Shown here: one piece after another, positions 1 to 9,000 of the stretch
How the letters are laid out: each line of letters opens with the position of its first letter
Numbering within the stretch: the stretch's first letter is position 1
From: a candidate division Zixibacteria bacterium RBG-1
Lineage (GTDB): Bacteria; Zixibacteria; MSB-5A5; DSPP01; RBG-1
Length of the DNA: 40,824 bases
Direction of reading: 5' to 3'
NCBI GenBank assembly: GCA_000447245.1
Contig: AUYT01000001.1
Coordinates: 1 to 40,824, forward strand
The notes under the pieces: generated by a model
What the model was told of the DNA's origin: nothing
What the model saw: only the letters and a program-made list of their open reading frames with translations
Databases searched by the model: none
Position numbers and translations under genes: made by a program

Positions 1-362
1 ATAGAGTCGTCTAACGGTTTGAGCATATCATAGATGGTTAAAGCTGCCACAGTAACAGCTGTCAGGGCTTCCATCTCCACTCCTGTTTTCCAAACAGCTT
101 TTACGCTGGATTCAACCACCATCTCTTCTTTGGTAACTGATATCTCCATCTCCACATAATCGAGGGGTATTGGATGACAAAGGGGAATTAGTTCACTGGT
201 GCGTTTGGCAGCCAAAATTCCGGCGGTTTTGGCTATCTCGATAACATTTCCTTTTGGAACCTTATTTTCTCTTACTAGGTTTAAAGTTTCAGGTTTGGCC
301 CAGACTCTGGCTATGGCCCAGGCGGTTCTTAAGCTTTCAAATTTGTTAGAGACATCTTTCAT
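1..362 (-). CDS. moaC: Cyclic pyranopterin monophosphate synthase MoaC (partial, C-terminus outside window)
   Basis: MoaC works with MoaA in the first step of molybdenum cofactor synthesis, forming cyclic pyranopterin monophosphate in the cytoplasm. About 120 residues are visible, starting MKDVSNKF. The family signatures LCHPIPL and TGVEMEALTAV are both present, followed by ALTIYDM. The C-terminal part, including the rest of the active site, runs off the left edge. The ATG follows the moaA stop by one base, so the two genes are translationally linked as the end of the tatA-mobA-moaA-moaC operon. The identification is secure; only completeness is unknown. Confidence 0.95.
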   Translation of the reverse strand, partial: MKDVSNKFESLRTAWAIARVWAKPETLNLVRENKVPKGNVIEIAKTAGILAAKRTSELIPLCHPIPLDYVEMEISVTKEEMVVESSVKAVWKTGVEMEALTAVTVAALTIYDMLKPLDDS

Positions 363-363
363 T

Positions 364-1335
364 TTAACCACCTACATTTCTCATAAAAATTTCTTTGGTT
401 TCAGTTTTCTGGGCTAAATAGGGATTATATTGGGGTTTGGCTTGAGCTGCTTTTAGTATTACTTCTGCTATTTTTTCATCTGGGGAGCCATCCCTCAACA
501 GAGGTAAAATTCTATACTCAATATTAGAAAAAAGACAAGGTCTTATTCCTCCCCAAGATGTCAGTCGAATTCTGGAACAGCCAGAGCAAAAAGGCTCACT
601 TAAAGTTGGGATAAATCCGATTCTGCCCCCATTCTCAATTTCATAGACTGTGGCTACTCCATTTCCATCTGTTGGTTGAAGTGTGTAAAAACTACCGATT
701 AAGTCTTTTATCTCATTTAGGGGCATAAAAAGGTTTTGGCTCCAGCCATTGCCACACAATGGCATAAATTCGATAAATCTTACTTCAAATTTTCTGGTTT
801 GAGAAAATTCGACAAAATCAAGAATCTCTCCATCATTCAAACCTCTCAAAGCCACAGTGTTAACTTTGACTTTCATCCCTAAGTTTTGGGCTTTATCAAT
901 TCCTAAAAGCACTTTAGAGAGATCCCCCCCACCAGTTATCTGTCTGAAGCTTTCCGGTCGTAAACTATCAACTGAAACATTTACTCTTTTCAACCCAGCT
1001 TGGAATAATTTCTCAGCCAAATTACTCAAAAAAATTCCATTAGTGGTTAGAGAAAGGTCTTCCAACTCCGGTATTTCAGATAGTTTTCTGATAAGCTCAA
1101 CAATTCCCTTACGAGCTGAGGGTTCCCCACCGGTTAACTTGATTTTTTGAACGCCTAAGTCAACAGCAATTTTAGCTACTCTGAAAATTTCTTCAAAGGT
1201 TAACAGCTTTTCTTTTGGAACTAACTTTAGGCCTTCAGGTGGGACACAATAAAGGCAGGATAAATTACAGCGATCGGTGACTGAAATTCTCAGATATTCA
1301 ATTTTTCTGCCATATTTATCAATTAAATTTTCCAA
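364..1335 (-). CDS. moaA: GTP 3',8-cyclase MoaA (radical SAM)
   Basis: Radical-SAM enzyme that converts GTP to 3',8-cyclo-GTP, the first committed step of molybdenum cofactor synthesis. At 323 residues it is the usual family length. The N-terminal CxxxCxxC cluster motif is visible as RCNLSCLYC, the C-terminal second-cluster cysteines as CSGCSRIRL and a later RPCLF, and the protein ends in the catalytic double glycine (RNVGG). The start is a TTG with AGGAG a few bases upstream, and that ribosome site lies inside the predicted Moco riboswitch. The gene is therefore probably controlled at translation by cofactor level, on top of the Fnr-type promoter ahead of tatA. Confidence 0.96.
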   Translation of the reverse strand: MENLIDKYGRKIEYLRISVTDRCNLSCLYCVPPEGLKLVPKEKLLTFEEIFRVAKIAVDLGVQKIKLTGGEPSARKGIVELIRKLSEIPELEDLSLTTNGIFLSNLAEKLFQAGLKRVNVSVDSLRPESFRQITGGGDLSKVLLGIDKAQNLGMKVKVNTVALRGLNDGEILDFVEFSQTRKFEVRFIEFMPLCGNGWSQNLFMPLNEIKDLIGSFYTLQPTDGNGVATVYEIENGGRIGFIPTLSEPFCSGCSRIRLTSWGGIRPCLFSNIEYRILPLLRDGSPDEKIAEVILKAAQAKPQYNPYLAQKTETKEIFMRNVGG

Positions 1336-1340
1336 CTTAT

Positions 1341-1427
1341 CTCCTTTCCAAGCACGGGAGGCTAAGCCGTTTCCAGCCTAACCCTAGCGGCTTTGGATCA
1401 TACCAAAAAGGTTACAGAATCCAAAGC
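1341..1427 (-). promoter_or_regulatory. Moco-type riboswitch (MOCO RNA motif) ahead of moaA
   Basis: On the minus strand a 9-bp stem (GCTTTGGAT pairing with ATCCAAAGC, 1419-1427 with 1390-1398) is followed by a second hairpin. The RNA ends with GCCTCCCGT and then TGGAAAGGAG directly before the TTG of moaA. From memory, the E. coli moaA leader ends with nearly the same GCCUCCCGU...UGGAAAGG block, the 3' end of the MOCO RNA motif. The 3' element contains the ribosome site, which suggests translational repression when cofactor or the tungsten analogue is bound. The 5' stem overlaps the last codons and stop of mobA. Identification is by eye, without a covariance model. Confidence 0.75.
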
Positions 1428-2015
1428 TCGGAGATTTTTTAAAAAAGAATAATTCCCCGGTGTATTGATGTTAAAAAACAATAAATCTGTATCATCCCCA
1501 TTAAATTTATTTTCCACTTTCACTATTTTGATTCTCAACTTCGGGTTTTTCAAAAGAGAAAGTAAAGAAAGATTTCCCTCTTGAAGTTGTTCTTCAATGA
1601 CAGGAATGACGTTTTTAGAATACACCGAACATAAAGGTTCAACTACACCTCTGTGTTTGAGTATTGTTATGTCATAACCCTCAGCTTGGCTTATCAAAGT
1701 TCTTAAAAGTTCAACGGTGACTAAAGGCATATCACAAGGCAAAAGCAAAGCCTTCTTTCCCCTTGCTTCTAACAGTCCCGAATAAAGCCCGACCAAAGGA
1801 CCATGTCCTTTTACTTTATCAAAAACTATTTTTACTTGATAATCTATTTCAATTGGTTCACCCAGAACTAAAATCACTTCGTCACTGATAACTTTAGCTT
1901 TTTCAACCGCAATGGTCAGTAACTTTTGCCGCCCGAAAAGTAACATTCTTTTATCAGCGCCCATTCGTCTTGACTTCCCACCGGCCACGATGATGACGGC
2001 ACAATCTTTATCCAT
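1398..2015 (-). CDS. mobA: Molybdenum cofactor guanylyltransferase MobA
   Basis: Transfers GMP from GTP to molybdopterin to make the MGD form of the cofactor needed by DMSO-reductase-family enzymes such as the one encoded upstream. The 205 residues open with the nucleotide-binding signature IIVAGGKSRRMGADK. LLLPCDMPLV (metal-binding Asp) and VVEPLCSVY also match the MobA/nucleotidyltransferase fold. The ATG lies 5 bases after the tatA stop. Its last codons and TGA fall inside the 5' stem of the moaA riboswitch, so the annotated C-terminal tail may be partly an accident of the overlap. Confidence 0.93.
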   Translation of the reverse strand: MDKDCAVIIVAGGKSRRMGADKRMLLFGRQKLLTIAVEKAKVISDEVILVLGEPIEIDYQVKIVFDKVKGHGPLVGLYSGLLEARGKKALLLPCDMPLVTVELLRTLISQAEGYDITILKHRGVVEPLCSVYSKNVIPVIEEQLQEGNLSLLSLLKNPKLRIKIVKVENKFNGDDTDLLFFNINTPGNYSFLKNLRALDSVTFLV

Positions 2016-2020
2016 CCTAA

Positions 2021-2182
2021 TTACAAAGTTTTTGAGAGGGTCTCATTCACATCCTGTTTGGCTTTCTTGAACTCTTTAAAAGCCTGTCCCAGCCCTTTGG
2101 CTATATCTGGAATTTTTTTAGCTCCAAAGAGCAAAAGAATAGTCAAGAAAATCAAAAGTAATTCTTGAACTCCTAAATGCAT
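2021..2182 (-). CDS. tatA: Twin-arginine translocase subunit TatA/E
   Basis: A 53-residue protein with one N-terminal membrane helix ([13 protein letters not shown]), the conserved FG hinge, and an amphipathic basic helix ([20 protein letters not shown]). This is the textbook TatA/TatE pattern. It forms the pore of the Tat pathway that exports folded cofactor-containing proteins. The molybdoenzyme alpha subunit in this window carries a Tat signal, which explains the placement at the head of the tatA-mobA-moaA-moaC operon. AGGAG lies upstream of the ATG, and the Fnr-type box at 2237-2254 lies in promoter position. No tatC is present in the window. Confidence 0.93.
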   Translation of the reverse strand: MHLGVQELLLIFLTILLLFGAKKIPDIAKGLGQAFKEFKKAKQDVNETLSKTL

Positions 2183-2236
2183 TTTATTCTCCTTTCATTT
2201 TCACTAATTTAGCATAACTTATTGGCTTTTTTCGGA

Positions 2237-2254
2237 ATATGATTTAAGTCATAT
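2237..2254. promoter_or_regulatory. Fnr/Crp-type operator ahead of tatA-mobA-moaA-moaC
   Basis: ATATGATTTAAGTCATAT differs by one base from the perfect palindrome found at 3407-3424 and 11048-11065. Its core TGAT-N4-GTCA resembles the Fnr consensus TGAT-N4-ATCA. It lies between the cupredoxin stop and the tatA start. On the minus strand TATGCT (2211-2216) is at the right distance for a -10 hexamer if the box is centred near -41.5, the class II activator position. Confidence 0.75.
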
Positions 2255-2259
2255 AATCT

Positions 2260-2982
2260 TCATTTTGCAGGAAAAACCAGATTTACTTTCATATCTTTAT
2301 CTCCTTTAACCTCAACCTCTTGGGAGAGTTTACCTAAGGTTTCATGCCAAAATTCAAGCTTATACTTTCCAGGAGGGATATCTAAAATTTGAAATGAGCC
2401 ATCTGAACTGGTTACCGCCACATAAGGATGTTCAGTTACCCAAAGCCAGGCAGACATCCAGCCATGCACATCGCATGACACTTTAACCAGCTCCGGCACC
2501 TTAAAAGGGTTTAAGGAAATTTCTTTAACAGATCCGGGTTGAGCCAAATTTACTGGTGGATTTTTTATGGACTGAGTATGAACATTATGGATAATTCCAT
2601 CGTTGTTGCGGACTGTCACAGCCTGGCCAATCGGTACCACCAGCACATGAGGTCGGAAGACACAACCTTTTTGATCCAAAACCGCTTGGGGCATAGAACG
2701 AGTTGACAGACCGCGAGTGATATTGGTGATAGTCACTACTACATTTTTCACAGCTTTAGAAGTATCTACTACCAGCTCTTCAGAATATATGGCATCATGA
2801 GCACCGCAGACTGTCTTATCGGCCGCAGGGACAATCTTTTTGGGTTTAGCTATTTTTCCGGCATAGGTCACTTTACCGGAGATAGAGCCACCCCCTTCGA
2901 CCGAATAGGATTCGTATTTAGCATTCCCCGGCTGCCCTACCAAAAGTAGGGATAAAATCCCTAAAAAAATCTTAAGCTTCAT
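2260..2982 (-). CDS. Exported cupredoxin-like protein
   Basis: A 240-residue protein with an N-terminal signal peptide (roughly 1-21). A plastocyanin-like domain has candidate type-1 copper ligands His132 or His135 (in HNVH), Cys170, His173 and Met176 (CDVHGWM). The C-terminal stretch from about 185 (SSDGSFQILDIPPGKYKLEF) resembles a carboxypeptidase-regulatory/transthyretin-like beta domain. It is probably a periplasmic electron carrier or copper-handling protein, and its position between the oxidoreductase operon and tatA-moa genes suggests a role in the same respiratory chain. GGAGG precedes the ATG. The redox partner is an inference. Confidence 0.8.
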   Translation of the reverse strand: MKLKIFLGILSLLLVGQPGNAKYESYSVEGGGSISGKVTYAGKIAKPKKIVPAADKTVCGAHDAIYSEELVVDTSKAVKNVVVTITNITRGLSTRSMPQAVLDQKGCVFRPHVLVVPIGQAVTVRNNDGIIHNVHTQSIKNPPVNLAQPGSVKEISLNPFKVPELVKVSCDVHGWMSAWLWVTEHPYVAVTSSDGSFQILDIPPGKYKLEFWHETLGKLSQEVEVKGDKDMKVNLVFPAK

Positions 2983-3036
2983 TTTTCCTCCTATTGATTT
3001 TGAAACTTTTTTTCGTCCAATCTTCGAAAAAACTTG

Positions 3037-3357
3037 TCACTTTTCAGGCTTAACTTGTTTTCCTCTAATCTCCAAAATTACAAAATGATCTTTTCCTTTG
3101 GCACAGCAATAACTATTACATTCACAAATCAAAAGAGTGCCAAAAGTGGCAGAAATCCGCTGAGAATCATAATAAAAATGGCCTATTCCTCCTACGCAGT
3201 ACCAAATCAGGGGTTGTGGGGAATCGCTCACTTCCAGTTTCTGTCCTTCTTCCAAGCAATACAGGTTTATTTTTAGTCCTAAAGAACTAAATAGTTGCCT
3301 TTCTGTCAACTTAGCCGGATTAAATTTTATTTCTGAAGTTAAATCAATCAGCTGCAA
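3037..3357 (-). CDS. Small cupin-like protein of unknown function
   Basis: A 106-residue soluble protein with no signal peptide. Alternating beta-strand segments and a GGIGHFYYDSQR...GTLLICE pattern suggest a single cupin barrel, but no clear two-His/Glu metal motif is visible. Cysteines cluster late in the protein (ICECNSYCCAKG). The apparent start is TTG, so the exact N-terminus is uncertain. It is the first gene after the Fnr-type box at 3407-3424 and is followed 54 bases later by the cupredoxin, so the two probably share a transcript. I do not recognise a specific family. Confidence 0.6.
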   Translation of the reverse strand: MQLIDLTSEIKFNPAKLTERQLFSSLGLKINLYCLEEGQKLEVSDSPQPLIWYCVGGIGHFYYDSQRISATFGTLLICECNSYCCAKGKDHFVILEIRGKQVKPEK

Positions 3358-3406
3358 AAAAGCACCTCACTTTAAACCAAAAATAAAGTAAAGTAGGAGG
3401 GGTAGA

Positions 3407-3424
3407 ATATGATTTAAATCATAT
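3407..3424. promoter_or_regulatory. Fnr/Crp-type operator ahead of the cupin-cupredoxin pair
   Basis: ATATGATTTAAATCATAT is a perfect 18-bp palindrome with the core TGAT-N4-ATCA typical of Fnr/Dnr-family sites. It lies between the regulator gene (which ends at 3435) and the cupin gene (which starts at 3357, minus strand). An AT-rich -10 candidate (rc of 3381-3386) fits an activator site near -41.5. The same sequence recurs exactly at 11048-11065. Confidence 0.82.
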
Positions 3425-3434
3425 AAAACAAGAA

Positions 3435-4082
3435 TTACAGCTGGTCTTGGAGCTTTTCCAGGCTATTGAGGTAAATCTTGCCTCGAGCCGGGCCAATTAA
3501 GCCTTTTTTCTTTAAGGAGCTCAAAACTCTAATTGACGTTTCAACCGTAGTACCAGCCATAAAGGCTATATCCTGCCGAGTAAAGGGCAGGATTTGGCCA
3601 AAAGTTTTGGACAAGGATAAAAGTACATTGATTATTCTTTTATTTACCGGCTCCTGGCCCATAGCCTCAATAAGATGAGTGCGGCAGACTTCGGCTGAAA
3701 GTTGATTAATTAATTCTTGGGCAAATTGGGGAAGTTTTTTTATCAATTGCAAAAATTTTTGTTTTTTCAAACATATTACTGTGGTAGCTGTACCAGCTAT
3801 GGCATTGCAGGGATAAATTTTTTGCTGCAGAATTGCTGCTTCACAAAATATATCTCCGGGATTGAGAACGTGAATGGTGGTTACTCTTCCGTTGGAGCCA
3901 TATTTTAGGACTTTGACCCTTCCTTCTTTTACCACAAAGATTTCATGGACTGGATCCCCCTCAAAAAAAATAGTTTGTCCTTTGGAAAACCTCTTTTCTA
4001 CACCGCTTCGTTCCAAAAGTTGTATGTCATCTTGTGGGAGAAACTTAAATAACGAGACCTGACATAAGTAGCATTTATCCAT
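3435..4082 (-). CDS. Crp/Fnr-family transcription regulator
   Basis: A 215-residue cytoplasmic regulator. The N-terminal cNMP-type beta-roll covers roughly 20-120 (FFEGDPVHEIFVVKEGRVKVL), followed by the dimer helix and a C-terminal winged helix. The recognition helix reads GTTVETSIRVL, with Glu181 and Arg185 at the positions that read TGA/TCA half-sites in Fnr. Cys4 and Cys7 form an N-terminal CxxC, with further cysteines at 80, 92, 104 and 133. This is not the classical three-plus-one spacing, so an Fe-S cluster is possible but unproven. The gene lies downstream of the oxidoreductase operon on the same strand, after a 101-base gap. It is the obvious candidate to bind the three palindromes in this block. 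Confidence 0.9.
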   Translation of the reverse strand: MDKCYLCQVSLFKFLPQDDIQLLERSGVEKRFSKGQTIFFEGDPVHEIFVVKEGRVKVLKYGSNGRVTTIHVLNPGDIFCEAAILQQKIYPCNAIAGTATTVICLKKQKFLQLIKKLPQFAQELINQLSAEVCRTHLIEAMGQEPVNKRIINVLLSLSKTFGQILPFTRQDIAFMAGTTVETSIRVLSSLKKKGLIGPARGKIYLNSLEKLQDQL

Positions 4083-4183
4083 TTTTTACCTCAATTTAAA
4101 TATATTAGACTAATTTATAAAAGCAAATATAGATAAAAGGAAGGTAGGATATAGCTTAAAGAAGGAGTAAAACTACCCTTAAA

Positions 4184-4897
4184 TTAGAAACAGTTCCTAC
4201 AGCTTGACCCTTGGGTAGAAGGGTCAGTGGAGTAAAGGGAAGGAGGAGCTATCCCTTCTACCATTAGGTTAAGATATCGGATTTCATAATCTAAAAAGGA
4301 GAGCAAAACCTGAGCTAAGGTTTTGTAAAAAAGATTTTCTGTATGAGCCAATAGTTTTTGGACAAAAAACTTAGCCCACTTACCCAGGTGGTCCTTCAAA
4401 AATTTCTTCTGGGCCTCAAAACAAATATCATAATTTGAATCATTTTTATTTTCCAAAGCATGAGTAGCTTTGAAACAAAGATACCCCATAAATTCTAACT
4501 GGGTGCCAATAAAATCCACTCGTTCTTTTTGCTCTGAGCTGATCTCCAAGCCAAAAGCTTGGTAAAAGCCAGAAATATCAGCCAGAGTTTGAGTTTTTGA
4601 AAAGACATGCGGAGAAGTATATTCAGTTTCATAGGGTTGGCAAACTGAATTGAGGTTGAAAAGTGGTACATACTCTTCTTGCAGTTTCCCTAAAGAAAGG
4701 CTTGAAATGTAATCCGATTGGAATTGTGGCACAGCCAGATTCAAAAGTTTTAAATTTTCACCTAATTCCACAAAAAATTTATTATTTTTTAGTTGTTGAT
4801 AAAAGTGGGATTCTGGGTAAGAAAATCCCGTTGCCAAAAGAGCATAAATCCTACTTCGAGTTAAAGATTCGTTAACCTTGGTTGGAATATTTTCCAT
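4184..4897 (-). CDS. TorD/DmsD/NarJ-type redox enzyme maturation chaperone
   Basis: A 237-residue, mostly helical cytoplasmic protein. The motif CQPYETEYTSPHVF matches the YExEY signature and DHLGKWAKFF the C-terminal D-H-x2-W region of TorD/NarJ chaperones. These bind the Tat leader of a molybdenum-enzyme catalytic subunit and hold it until cofactor is inserted. The gene starts 10 bases after the beta subunit and closes the operon, so its client is very probably the alpha subunit at 6069-9425. An unusual feature is a Cys-containing tail ending SSCRNCF, which I do not know from typical family members. Confidence 0.88.
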   Translation of the reverse strand: MENIPTKVNESLTRSRIYALLATGFSYPESHFYQQLKNNKFFVELGENLKLLNLAVPQFQSDYISSLSLGKLQEEYVPLFNLNSVCQPYETEYTSPHVFSKTQTLADISGFYQAFGLEISSEQKERVDFIGTQLEFMGYLCFKATHALENKNDSNYDICFEAQKKFLKDHLGKWAKFFVQKLLAHTENLFYKTLAQVLLSFLDYEIRYLNLMVEGIAPPSLYSTDPSTQGSSCRNCF

Positions 4898-4907
4898 AGC
4901 TAAAGAA

Positions 4908-6059
4908 TTAAGTTGTATTCAAATGCTTTTCCGGTCTGACTAGTACTTTTTCTTCTAAAGGAACTCTAATGATTTCTTTTTTCTTCTCGTCAAAACCCAC
5001 CACTTCATCGTCGCCGAAGTCATAAGAATAGAGGATGTTTTGAGTTACACCAAAAAGTTGAAGAACTGCCAAAAGTTCCGCTGAAGGTTTAGAATATTTC
5101 TTTATGGCGTCCTCTACCCCCGATCCAAACATCTGGCTTAAAAAACCTCTGGGTACCCAGCGTGGTGGAATGTAGTAAATGTTGGGTTCCAAACCTAATT
5201 GGGGGTACAAAGGTAAAGCCACTTTCTCTTTTCTGACCAAATAATGAATAGGACTTTGGGGGTCATCAACCCAGCCCATCAATCTGATTTTACCGATGCA
5301 GGCTGCCATACAACGTGGAATAGTTCCTTCTTCTACTCTGGGATAACAGCCAATACATTTTTCTGAAATTCGAGTTACCGGATTAAACATAGATTTCTTA
5401 TAGGGACACTGCTCCACGCATTTTCGATAGCCACGGCAGCTGGTTTGGTCAAGCAAAACAATTCCATCTTCCGCTCTTTTGTAGATAGCTTTTCTGGGGC
5501 AAGCGGCTAAACAAGCTGGATAGGTGCAGTGATTGCAAATCCTGGGTAAGTAAAAAAAGAAGGGGGAATGCTCGGGTAGTTGAGTACCTTGTTCGAAATT
5601 TTGACTTTCGGAAGTATGCTCCGAAACTGTAGAAGTATCTTCATATATATTAGGAAATCTCCACTCTTTATCCTCTGGTAAATAGCCCAGAGCTCTTTTG
5701 GCATTGTCGGAAATGGTTTCTTTAGCCATCTCAAAGATGGTTTTCCCCAGATATATTCCATAGGGGGAATTTTCCTCAATTTGGGAGATATCCCATCCTG
5801 GTTGTTCAGCTAAAAGCCTCAAAATCTTGACATCCCAGTGCTGTGGATAACCCCCAAATGGTTTTGTTTCGACATTATTCCACCACATCGCTTCTTGTCC
5901 CGGAGAAAAGGTCCAGGTAGATTTGCAAGCAAAGGTACAGGTCTGACAAGCAATGCATCTATTTAGGTTAAAGACTGCTGCGAACTGCCTCTTCGGTCGA
6001 TGTGCTTCATAAGGATATTCCATTTCTCTTCCTAACTGCCAGTTAAAAACTTGTGCCAT
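4908..6059 (-). CDS. nxrB-like: NXR/Nar-like oxidoreductase beta subunit (iron-sulphur)
   Basis: A 383-residue electron-transfer subunit of a type II DMSO-reductase-family enzyme. Cluster ligand groups are C35-C38-C41-C45, C175-C178-C183-C187, C208-C214-C218, and C235-C238 with C250-C254. In the third group Tyr211 occupies the position of the NarH tryptophan, consistent with one [3Fe-4S] and three [4Fe-4S] clusters. The blocks NNVETKPFGGYPQ, RICNHCTYPACLAACPRKAI and CRGYRKCVEQCPYKK are very close, from memory, to Nitrospira-type NxrB. Those proteins carry Asp where this one has Cys45. With no signal of its own it probably leaves the cell bound to the alpha subunit. Its AGGAGG overlaps the alpha stop. 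Confidence 0.9.
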   Translation of the reverse strand: MAQVFNWQLGREMEYPYEAHRPKRQFAAVFNLNRCIACQTCTFACKSTWTFSPGQEAMWWNNVETKPFGGYPQHWDVKILRLLAEQPGWDISQIEENSPYGIYLGKTIFEMAKETISDNAKRALGYLPEDKEWRFPNIYEDTSTVSEHTSESQNFEQGTQLPEHSPFFFYLPRICNHCTYPACLAACPRKAIYKRAEDGIVLLDQTSCRGYRKCVEQCPYKKSMFNPVTRISEKCIGCYPRVEEGTIPRCMAACIGKIRLMGWVDDPQSPIHYLVRKEKVALPLYPQLGLEPNIYYIPPRWVPRGFLSQMFGSGVEDAIKKYSKPSAELLAVLQLFGVTQNILYSYDFGDDEVVGFDEKKKEIIRVPLEEKVLVRPEKHLNTT

Positions 6060-6068
6060 TTAGACCTC

Positions 6069-9000
6069 CTAAACTTTTAGGATAAATCCACCCTCTAAAA
6101 ATTTTTTCATATCTTTATTTTCTCCGGCCGGGGTATATCCGGTTCGGGCTGGTTCCCATTTCCCCTTGCCTCCCATTCCACCGTCTTCAGCTTTAATTAT
6201 CTTTACTAAAGTCTCTTTGGGACAGGTGTTAGGGGCATTTACATCAATTTCATATCCTTCTCCAATTTCTTGTCCCATATAATTTTTGCGCACTAAGGAA
6301 TCAGTCATCATGGTTGGTTGCAGCCAACCTCTGGTAATACTCTGCTGAGAACCATAGCGAAAACTAGATTGGTAACCGGTGTCTTCCGAAACTGCTCTTT
6401 TATCTGGTCTGGATTCATGAGCTTTAACCGATTTATGGGTAGCAATAAAAGAGGCATGTTTTATCATCGTAATTCCCCGAGGATAAGCTGGGTTGTATTT
6501 TACCCTTACCATCAAACGAGAAACTTTATAAAATGGATCTTCTTCTTTCCAACCAGTGTAGGGTCGGTCTTCGGGATTGGCATCTACATAGGCATAATCT
6601 CCGTCATTGATTCCTAATTCTTTAGCATCTAAGGGATTCATATGCATCTGATGTTCACCTACTCCAGGTGTCCGATTATCCATCCGATAAGGATCACCAA
6701 AATTGGATTGCCAAATCATATTCCAGTCTAAAACACTCCAAGAGGAATGGACCGTATGTCGAGACTTAGGTGTTAAGCAGTAAAATCTAAATCCTTTCTC
6801 CCATAAGGGATTTTTGGAGAGTTTTACCTGTTTCCAGGACATCTTTAGGTTTCGGACTTGTCTTTCATCTGCGTTGATTGACTCAGGAGAAATACCGTAG
6901 GAATTAGGCCTGATAGCCTTATGTGTGCCTAAAATTACATTGGGCAAATAAGGTGTGGCTTCCACTGGCTCTCGGTGAACAATCAGATTCTCTCCATAAT
7001 CTATAAATTCGTCTTCTTCCCGATAGAACTCCATTCGTCCGGTTTTGGTGTAAAAAGGTTTGCTCTCTTGAATCTGTTCCCAAAACGGAATGCGAGGATA
7101 AGTTCTGAAATTCATAAGCCAACCTCGATCAGATTTGAGCAGCTCATCAATCTTATAACCTTTGGTGGTGGAACAAGCATCTAAGATTCTTTGCAAATAA
7201 ACTTCATTGTTTCCTTCTAAGACAAATTTCCAATAGTCTTTGTATCTGTTGTCATGTGTCAGTTCAGAAAGCTTGGCTGCCACACCAGCTAAGACCTCAT
7301 TATCTTGTTTGGTATCAAAAATAGGCTTTATTCCCCCTTTCCAAACTTGCAAAAAAGGATTAGAACAGGAGGCGGTCATATCCGGCAAAGTTAACTCCAT
7401 CCAGCTGTGCACCGGGAAGACTACATCAGCATATTCACAACTGGCGGTCCATTCGATTTCATTGTAGACAATCATTTCTACTTTGCCTTCTACATTGGCA
7501 ATCATATTATGAGCCCATTTAGCATTGTTTAAGAGATTTCCATTCCCGACCCATTCGGCTTTGGTGGGAGTAGGCATATGAGTTTTTCCAGTGAAGCACT
7601 TTCCCTTTACAATCAGAGGACGGTCTTCGTAGTTCCAGTAACAGACTTCTTCCCCTTTATAATATTTCTTGAGCTTAATATCTTCCAGTTTAGCACTGGG
7701 GTCTAAATTGGGATTAAAAGGGTCTTCGTTTAAATATACACCCAAGCCATCGAACACTTCCCCTTTATAATTACCAGCCCAGTGACCCACGTTAGCTCCC
7801 GGTTTTCCTATATTTCCAGTCAAAGCTAACGGCAACCAGACTGCTCTGGTGACTAAGTCGCAATGGAAGAAATGATTAACCCCTTCTCCAGTGTGAATTG
7901 AAGCCGGTTTAATTGTAGCCAGGTCTTGGGCTAACTGATAAATTAAATTCTTAGGAGAGCCGGTGATTTGTGAGACCGTTTCTAAATCATATTCACTTAA
8001 AAGTTCTTTATACAATTGAAAAACAGTTTTTACTTCAATTTCTTTTCCATTTACAAGCTTAATTTTGTAGTTTCCTTCTAAAGCTGGATTTAAGCCTTTT
8101 CTCTCAATTTTTTCTCCCAAATCTTCTCTAGTTACCGTTTGTGGCTTCTTAGTTTTCAAATCCCAAACTACAAAATCTCCCCATTTTTCTCTTAATTCCG
8201 GTTTAATTTTCTGAACTTTCACACTATAACCGGTTAAGATCTGGTTTTTGTATCCTTTAATAATATCTGTGGGTCTTAAAAGCTTGAGATTATCCATTCT
8301 TATCAAAAGTGGCAAGTCGGTATGCTTTTTAATAAAATCTTGGTCATATAACTTCTCTTGAATTATGATTTGTGTAACTCCTAAAAGTAAAGCCGTGTCA
8401 GTTCCAGGCCGAATTGGAATCCAATAATCTGATTTGGATGAGGTGGCACTGTATTCCGGAGAAATATTGACCACTTTTCCACCTCTTTCTATTGTTTCAA
8501 TCCACCAGTGAGCATCCGCCATTTTGCTTTCCACCATATTCTTGCCTAAAAAGACTAAAAGCTTACTGTGCCTAAAATCGTTTAACTCAGGGTCAGAACA
8601 TTTTACTCCAGTAACCATCGGATGACCTGGTGGTAAGTCACCATGCCAGCTGAAATTACTCCAACCTCGAGCACCCAATTTTCCATCATATAGACCAAGC
8701 ATATTGGCAAATCGATAAAACCCAAAGATTCTAGTAGCTCCCAAAAGTGGCATAGCTCCCCTGATTTTTATGGTTTGGGCACCGCTTCCGTGCATAGCTT
8801 CAATCATCTCTTCTGGATAACCTTGTTTTCTTAAAATTTCTGCACCTTTTTCTCCACTGTATTTTTCCATGGTGTGCAACAATCCTTTAGCGACCAATTC
8901 AAACCCTTCATCCCAGGAGACTTTTACCCAACTATCTTCCCCGCGTCTGAAATATTTCTGCTGATTTTCTGGCAAAGTAGGGTCTGGAAATCCAGCTTCT

